NCBI RefSeq assembly: GCF_947172395.1
Contig: NC_069100.1
Location: 4,841,001-4,905,000 of the forward strand
Reading direction: 5' to 3'
Origin: Bicyclus anynana
Lineage: Eukaryota > Arthropoda > Insecta > Lepidoptera > Nymphalidae
DNA: 64,000 bases
Below are positions 59,338-64,000 of the stretch, one piece after another. Below the pieces are notes generated by a model. It was not told where the DNA came from and searched no databases. It was given only the letters and a program-made list of their open reading frames with translations. The position numbers were made by a program, and so were the translations under genes. Position 1 is the first letter of the stretch. Each line of letters opens with the position of its first letter.

Positions 59338-60608
59338 GTAAGTTAAAATTAACTTCGGTTTTAGTTCGATGCTTAATGCTAACGCTAACTTAAACCCGCG
59401 ACTACGTTTAACTTTTAAAGGAAAACTATTTTGTCATACATGATTTTTGCGAAACTTTAACTGTTTACGCAGCGCACGCAGCCTAAGTTTTCAATAAGAA
59501 AAAAAATTTGAAACATTCTTCATTGGTGCTCCGCTCCTATTGGTTTTAGCATTATAATATATAGCCTATAGCCTTAATTCTTATAGGCAGAATAAAAACA
59601 ATTCAGTCGGGAGCATATAATATATTATAATCCTTGTAATTAAGGTCTATACCGGTAGACCTTCTCACATCGATAAGACGCTGCGGACCGGAATTCATTG
59701 ATGACTTTGTCGTTGCAGTAACTGCTTGGCTTGTAGCAGGCCTCACGTACGCCGTACTCTATGGCGTTCAGGCATCGTCTTTCAAACAAATAATGACACT
59801 CGTCGATATTACGTCGGGAAAAATAACGCGATTGATTTGCGTTTATTGAATTTGTGTTTTTGGATAGTGCCTAAAACATATACAATAACAAAATTAAACG
59901 TAATACATATTAACATGTTGGGTACCTAAATGCGGTTATTTGAATTATTTAATTACACAAAACACGGTCTATACTAAAGCATAATTCGACGTGGAATATA
60001 TCTCATTTCATACCAAATTTATTTTAAATTATATTTAAAATAATTTGGGAAATTATTGTTATTTTTATGTAAAATGTTATTCTAAAGACCAAAACGACGA
60101 GTAGCTACGAGTATAACTGATTGGTTTAAGCTTTTTAATCTAATTTTTTGACATTAATTTAGGAACAAATAATGAAAATATTTCAAAGCGATCTTTTGCT
60201 CCTTTTTTTAAACCACTTTTAGAAATGAAACGTTTCTAATTTTTAGCAAGAATATCGAACGACAATAGCAAAGCGAATATTTGATGTGAAGCTATTTTAA
60301 TCAGCTACTCGTACCTTATAATTTGTTTCTTTAAAACAATCATTTAAATTTCCTCCTCTTAAAGCTCCCATAAGTCTGCCTTCTGTAAAAAAGAGTAACC
60401 ATTTTTCTTCTTTTGTACTTTCTTGTGCTACATTAAGATAAGATTTTTTTAAATAAAAGGACCGCTGGAACGACGCCGTCTTGATATATTTCAAAAACTG
60501 AGATTGCATTTATATTTTTGAACGGTATACTTAGACCTTGTCTGTCCTTTGTTCTTCATCAGATATATCATGTATACATAGACTATAAGTTTTATACTTA
60601 TATACTAT

Positions 60609-60769
60609 AGCTGACCCGGAAAACGTTGTTTCGCCTCGTATAAGGATATAAACAATAGATGTCGGCGATTCTCAAACCGATATGCACTCAATATTTAAAA
60701 AAATATCGGTTCAGCCGTTTCGAAGTAGTTCGGTAACAAAAACCGCGACACGATATTTTTATATATTAG
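60609..60769 (+). repeat. Dispersed repeat ('AGCTGACCCGG...' family)
   Basis: Begins agctgacccggaaaacgttg then tttcgcctcg and ends cgtttcgaagtagttcggta ... tatattagat. I recall this start and end as common in moth genomes. Single copy here. Confidence 0.45.
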
Positions 60770-60780
60770 ATCATACATAT

Positions 60781-61012
60781 ATAATCGTGATAGCTCTGCC
60801 TTTGATTCGGAGGGCGTTGGTATAAATCTGGTCCGGGAAACGTCCAACTTTTGAGTTATGTGCATTTTAAGAAATTATTTATTAAATTGAGTAAACCGGC
60901 CTACCTAAGAATTTTCTTAATTCTCTACGTGCGTGAAGTCTGCCAATTCCTATTGGAACAGCGTGGTGGACTATCAGCCTAACCCCTCTCATTCTGAGAA
61001 GAGACTCGTACG
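60781..61012 (+). mobile_element. SINE B copy 3 (decayed head)
   Basis: tagctctgcctttgattcgg then gggcgttggtataaatctgg (diverged box B). The body then has gttatgtgcattttaagaaa, ttcttaattctctacgtgcg and ctctcattctgagaagagac. Same order as copies at 30664 and 32407. Confidence 0.75.
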
Positions 61013-61315
61013 CAATAGTTGTTAGTGACGATACATACTTAAGGAAAAACTAGATGTCTACCTTGTAACATTCTTAAAGTACTCAGTGCGCAAGTTGTTG
61101 AATTATTTTCTGACTTTTGTTCAAGTCTGAAGGGTACCCCGTACTCAATTTTGCAACCAATTTTTGTATACCGTTTGAATCTCCTTTTCAATTTTCTATT
61201 ACATGCGTAGCGTGATTTGCATACGTCAAAATAAACAGTATAAGTTGCCTAAAAATACTACAAAATTTAAATACAAATGTTATAAAGGAATTCAACATAA
61301 TTCACGTAACTTAAG

Positions 61316-61425
61316 AAGAAGAAATACTTTATTGCACACAAAAAATACAATTATAAATTAAAACAATAAAAAGATAAACTAAACTTAGCATGCAAAGGCG
61401 GCCTTATTACTAAAAGTAATCTCTT
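61316..61425 (-). mobile_element. Non-LTR retrotransposon 3' UTR end, antisense (different family)
   Basis: agaagaaatactttattgca then aaggcggccttattac and taaaagtaatctctta. On the minus strand this gives a 3' end with tgcaataaagta (poly(A) signal region). Recognised from memory as a common lepidopteran LINE 3' end. Confidence 0.5.
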
Positions 61426-61499
61426 AGTAACTTATTATGAGTCTTGATTTTATAGATAGCCTAAGGCTTCCTGTACAAGACGCCGGACCTGCACCGGGC

Positions 61500-61750
61500 A
61501 TGCACTGTACCCGCACCGCTGCCGAATTTTTTGACGTCAAATTCTAAACATTTTGTTCTTGCCACTGTGTGTATAGAAATATTTAATTTGGTTTTTTCTT
61601 AATACTTATACATTGTTGATCAGGTATACTAGTGTGACAAAACAGACGTATGTATGCTCGATAATGCTGTTAGCTGTAATCTGTTATCTGCTGCTGCAAA
61701 TAGAATTTGACGTTAAAACATTGCTGCAGCGGTGCGGTTGCGGCGTCACA
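61500..61750. mobile_element. TIR element / MITE
   Basis: cgcaccgctgccgaattttt and tgacgtcaaattct (61510-61544) are inverse to agaatttgacgttaaaacat then tgctgcagcggtgcg (61702-61736), with small differences. No coding capacity. Confidence 0.6.
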
Positions 61751-61850
61751 CACGAAGCCCAAGGGTCGGTTTCACCACCCTCTGTTAAGTGTCGGTTAAG
61801 TTACCCACAAGTTTTGTTCTCCTCTACACTATTATATAGTAGATGAAATA

Positions 61851-62398
61851 CAGTAGAACCCGCTCAAGACGATCACGCTTAAAACGATTTCTCGCATAAT
61901 GTGTCGCCAGTCCCTACAACTTGAGACATGTGTTTATACATTTCATAATGCTTAATACGATTCGTCATCCCGTTTAATACGACTACGTGTCACACGCGTG
62001 TAATTCCAAATGCGGCAAATAAATTACAACAAAGAGATCAAGGCATCATAAAGGACCTTAAACAAGGTTGCAGGACAGTAATACATGATATCTTTAAGAA
62101 CTGAAAGACCCTGGACATGATGCGATTCTAAACTGAAAATTTCGAAGACGCACTGAAAGTTAAAATTTAATTGAAAATTTCGTAATTGCTAATGCATCGA
62201 AATCTTTTGCATACTAAAATAAGTGATTAGTTTAAGTAGTCTTTACACAAAATATACAAATTTTTATAGTATGTATGTGTACATTAGTCGTTATATTTTT
62301 TACTATCCCCCACCCATATCTCGTATTATACGCTTTCCCGGCTAAGACGCGTTTTTAGTTGGGTCCCTGCGAAATCGTATTAAACAGGTTCTATGCTG
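61851..62398 (+). mobile_element. pogo/Tigger-like transposon remnant with TA duplication
   Basis: Left end cagtagaacccgctcaagac and right end aacaggttctatgctg are diverged inverted repeats, flanked by TA at 61849-61850 and 62399-62400. At 62024-62095 a frame reads LQQRDQGIIKDLKQGCRTVI then HDIFKN-stop. This is like the 'xDQGIIxxxKxxYR' motif near the end of the pogo/Tigger transposase domain. Internally deleted and inactive. Confidence 0.7.
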
Positions 62399-62404
62399 TA
62401 TTTG

Positions 62405-62680
62405 TTAATAGAAAGAAGGAAATGTTCGTTGTGTAGTCCACAACAAACCCTTACAGTTTCGGTACTCTAAAACAAAACAGTAATTAGATATAATTCTTAC
62501 CCGGTAGCAGTTATTCAGGGTAACTTTTCGACAGCGTCTGTGCCGCTCAATTGGTGTCATGTCTAAATTATTTTGCGGGACACCGACGTGTTTGTTTGGA
62601 GTGTCACCTAGGATCACTATGATCAGTGTACGATTTTGTCCGTCGTTTTGTGTACTTTTGCCGTTGATGTCAGACTCCAT
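62405..62680 (-). other. Uninterrupted minus-strand frame of unclear origin
   Basis: 91 codons with GDTPNKHVGVPQNN and TPIERHRRCRKVTLNN. I do not recognise a host gene. The arrangement recalls open stretches in moth transposon relics, and its position next to the pogo-like remnant fits that. No start context or splice evidence. Confidence 0.25.
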
Positions 62681-64000
62681 ACTATGTCGTGATTCCTGTC
62701 TAATAGAATTTAATGGAAATTTTTTTCCAGGCTTACCTATATCTACTCGTAATTAAGTAGGTATGTTTTAGTTTATATGAATGAATTACTTAATAAAATA
62801 CTGGTAACCAAGATCAAAAAGTAACTCACGCTACTCTTTTAAGAACATTCATCAAAGCCCTCTAAAAATACTGTACCAAAACGAGTCACTTTACCTTGAA
62901 TCGTCTCCATAAATTAACTGTTTATGCTCATTGCATTGCACGATATTGCAATGTATCTAAAAAATAAAATGACTTATAAACTGTATATTACCGTTAACCG
63001 TTATGTACTCATTGTTCTATCATCATACAGCTAATGTGTTTGTTTTGGTCTCGACATATCCAAGTAGTTAAGGCATCAGAAACTACAAATAGTGTAAAGC
63101 AATTTGATGAGTGGCACAACTTTCAAATACACGTCTTTTCTTCTAAATAACATTATGTTTGTATTCTTCTCCTTCCATAAAAAACTTTAAAAGATTCCCA
63201 GCCCATTGTTGATAAATAATTTATTAAATTATCAGTTTCAGACTTACCAAAAGATATGAAAAATATATAAGAAACAAACACTGAAACATGTAAAACGACA
63301 TTTAAAACCAAATCTTAGGTATATTCGTTTATTTAAATTTGAATCCAATTTAATTCTAATATTTTAAATTTAAATTGCATAGAGCGTTTTTGCAGCAGGG
63401 AGAGATGACCCAATGAAAAAAATAATCGCTATGTACCTACATAACTAAAACTTAATTCCATTTAAGACGAGAACGTTAATATTACTTCGAATTACGTTTC
63501 TCAGAATGAGAAATGAATTTCTCTGAATAAGAAATGAGAATTTTATTATTGATTGTATTTTTAAATGTTTTATACGAGAGTTGACGATTCATTGGGATGT
63601 GATAAAATAAATCAATTTTTCCGCATTATGAAAGACTGTGCTAAAAAACTAATAGGTACCTAAACACAAGCTTGCTGCATACGTAACGTGACAAGCCGAA
63701 GGCCGTTCCCATGGAAATATAGGGATAAAATATACCTATGATACTCACAAACCATGGCTTTCTGTCGATAAAAGAATTTTCAAAATCGGTTCAGTATATC
63801 CAGACAGTACACCCTATATTAGTATAGAAGCGAATCTCCGTCATGTAGGTACCTATACAATGAAAAGCTTAAACCGTATAAATATCTGCTCTCTTCTTCA
63901 TTTAGTGAACCTTAAAAACTTTTCTAAACTATATCGGGGATACATTTGACTCAAACAATATACAGATCTACATAACTTTATTAATGAAATGAACTAAATC

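Larger units (their letters stand above)
55382..57592 (+). other. RyR: RyR intron 61, 2.2 kb
   Basis: The first ~740 bases are AT-rich with nothing recognised. Then come a dispersed monomer (56125-56230) and a full 'ACTAGCGGAC' element (56278-57115). The last ~480 bases contain a GC-richer stretch (cagcgcgcagcagtacgcaa) with no identified family. Confidence 0.7.
59338..64000 (+). other. RyR: RyR intron 64 (at least 4.7 kb, partial)
   Basis: No further RyR exon was found on a reading of all frames. Contents: dispersed repeat 60609-60769, SINE B 60781-61012, LINE 3' end 61316-61425, TIR element 61500-61750 and pogo-like remnant 61851-62398. The segments 59338-60608 and 62760-64000 are AT-rich; a fragment ending gtatagaag near 63830 may be the end of a decayed element. 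Confidence 0.7.

Noticed and set aside
465..59337. Diamide-resistance sites
   Set aside because: The known target-site residues lie in the C-terminal transmembrane region, which is not in this window.
60297..60509. Minus-strand 70-codon frame in the last intron
   Set aside because: No recognisable motif; likely chance.
62720..62760. Possible next RyR exon after tttttttccag at 62731
   Set aside because: The following frame (GLPISTRN-stop) does not continue the RyR sequence expected after CEYGADLL and lacks a donor.

Overview
This window is a stretch of an insect nuclear genome, almost certainly from a moth or butterfly. It lies wholly inside one gene, the ryanodine receptor (RyR), transcribed left to right. 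I can place 64 consecutive coding positions between 465 and 59337, one of them filled by either of two alternative exons. Their reading phases join without a break into about 2,960 codons, near 60% of the roughly 5,100 residues usual for insect RyR. The start codon, the first MIR repeats and the promoter lie to the left. The RIH-associated segment, EF hands, transmembrane pore and the known diamide-resistance positions lie to the right. The last ~4.7 kb (59338-64000) is intron.

Layout: end of the MIR region (exons 1-2); first RIH domain (exons 2-6); SPRY1 (7-10); RyR repeats 1 and 2 (11-15); SPRY2 (16-21), with a mutually exclusive exon pair at 16431-16530 and 17626-17725; a charged variable linker (22-27) with a possible cassette exon at 25624-25698; SPRY3 (28-31); central helical solenoid and second RIH domain (32-54); RyR repeats 3 and 4, the cytosolic phosphorylation domain (56-61), holding an RRQS motif and a 15-nt microexon; then more solenoid (62-64). 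The protein is the Ca2+ release channel of the sarco/endoplasmic reticulum. Everything encoded here is cytosolic.

The introns are AT-rich and crowded with repeats: at least four tRNA-derived SINE types, 3' ends of non-LTR retrotransposons, several TIR elements/MITEs, a pogo/Tigger-like remnant, and a dispersed family with an internal CCCTA-rich minisatellite. Several tie to the gene's splicing. A TIR element begins exactly at the 5' splice site of exon 56. Degenerate copies of exons 12 and 40 sit just downstream of the originals, and the exon 12 copy is split by a MITE with target-site duplication. SINE remnants lie close to donor sites. A set of short, near-perfect inverted repeats lies in the introns.

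Exons were placed by eye from reading frame, splice consensus and recall of RyR family sequence. No alignment or RNA evidence was available. No second protein-coding gene is supported on either strand.
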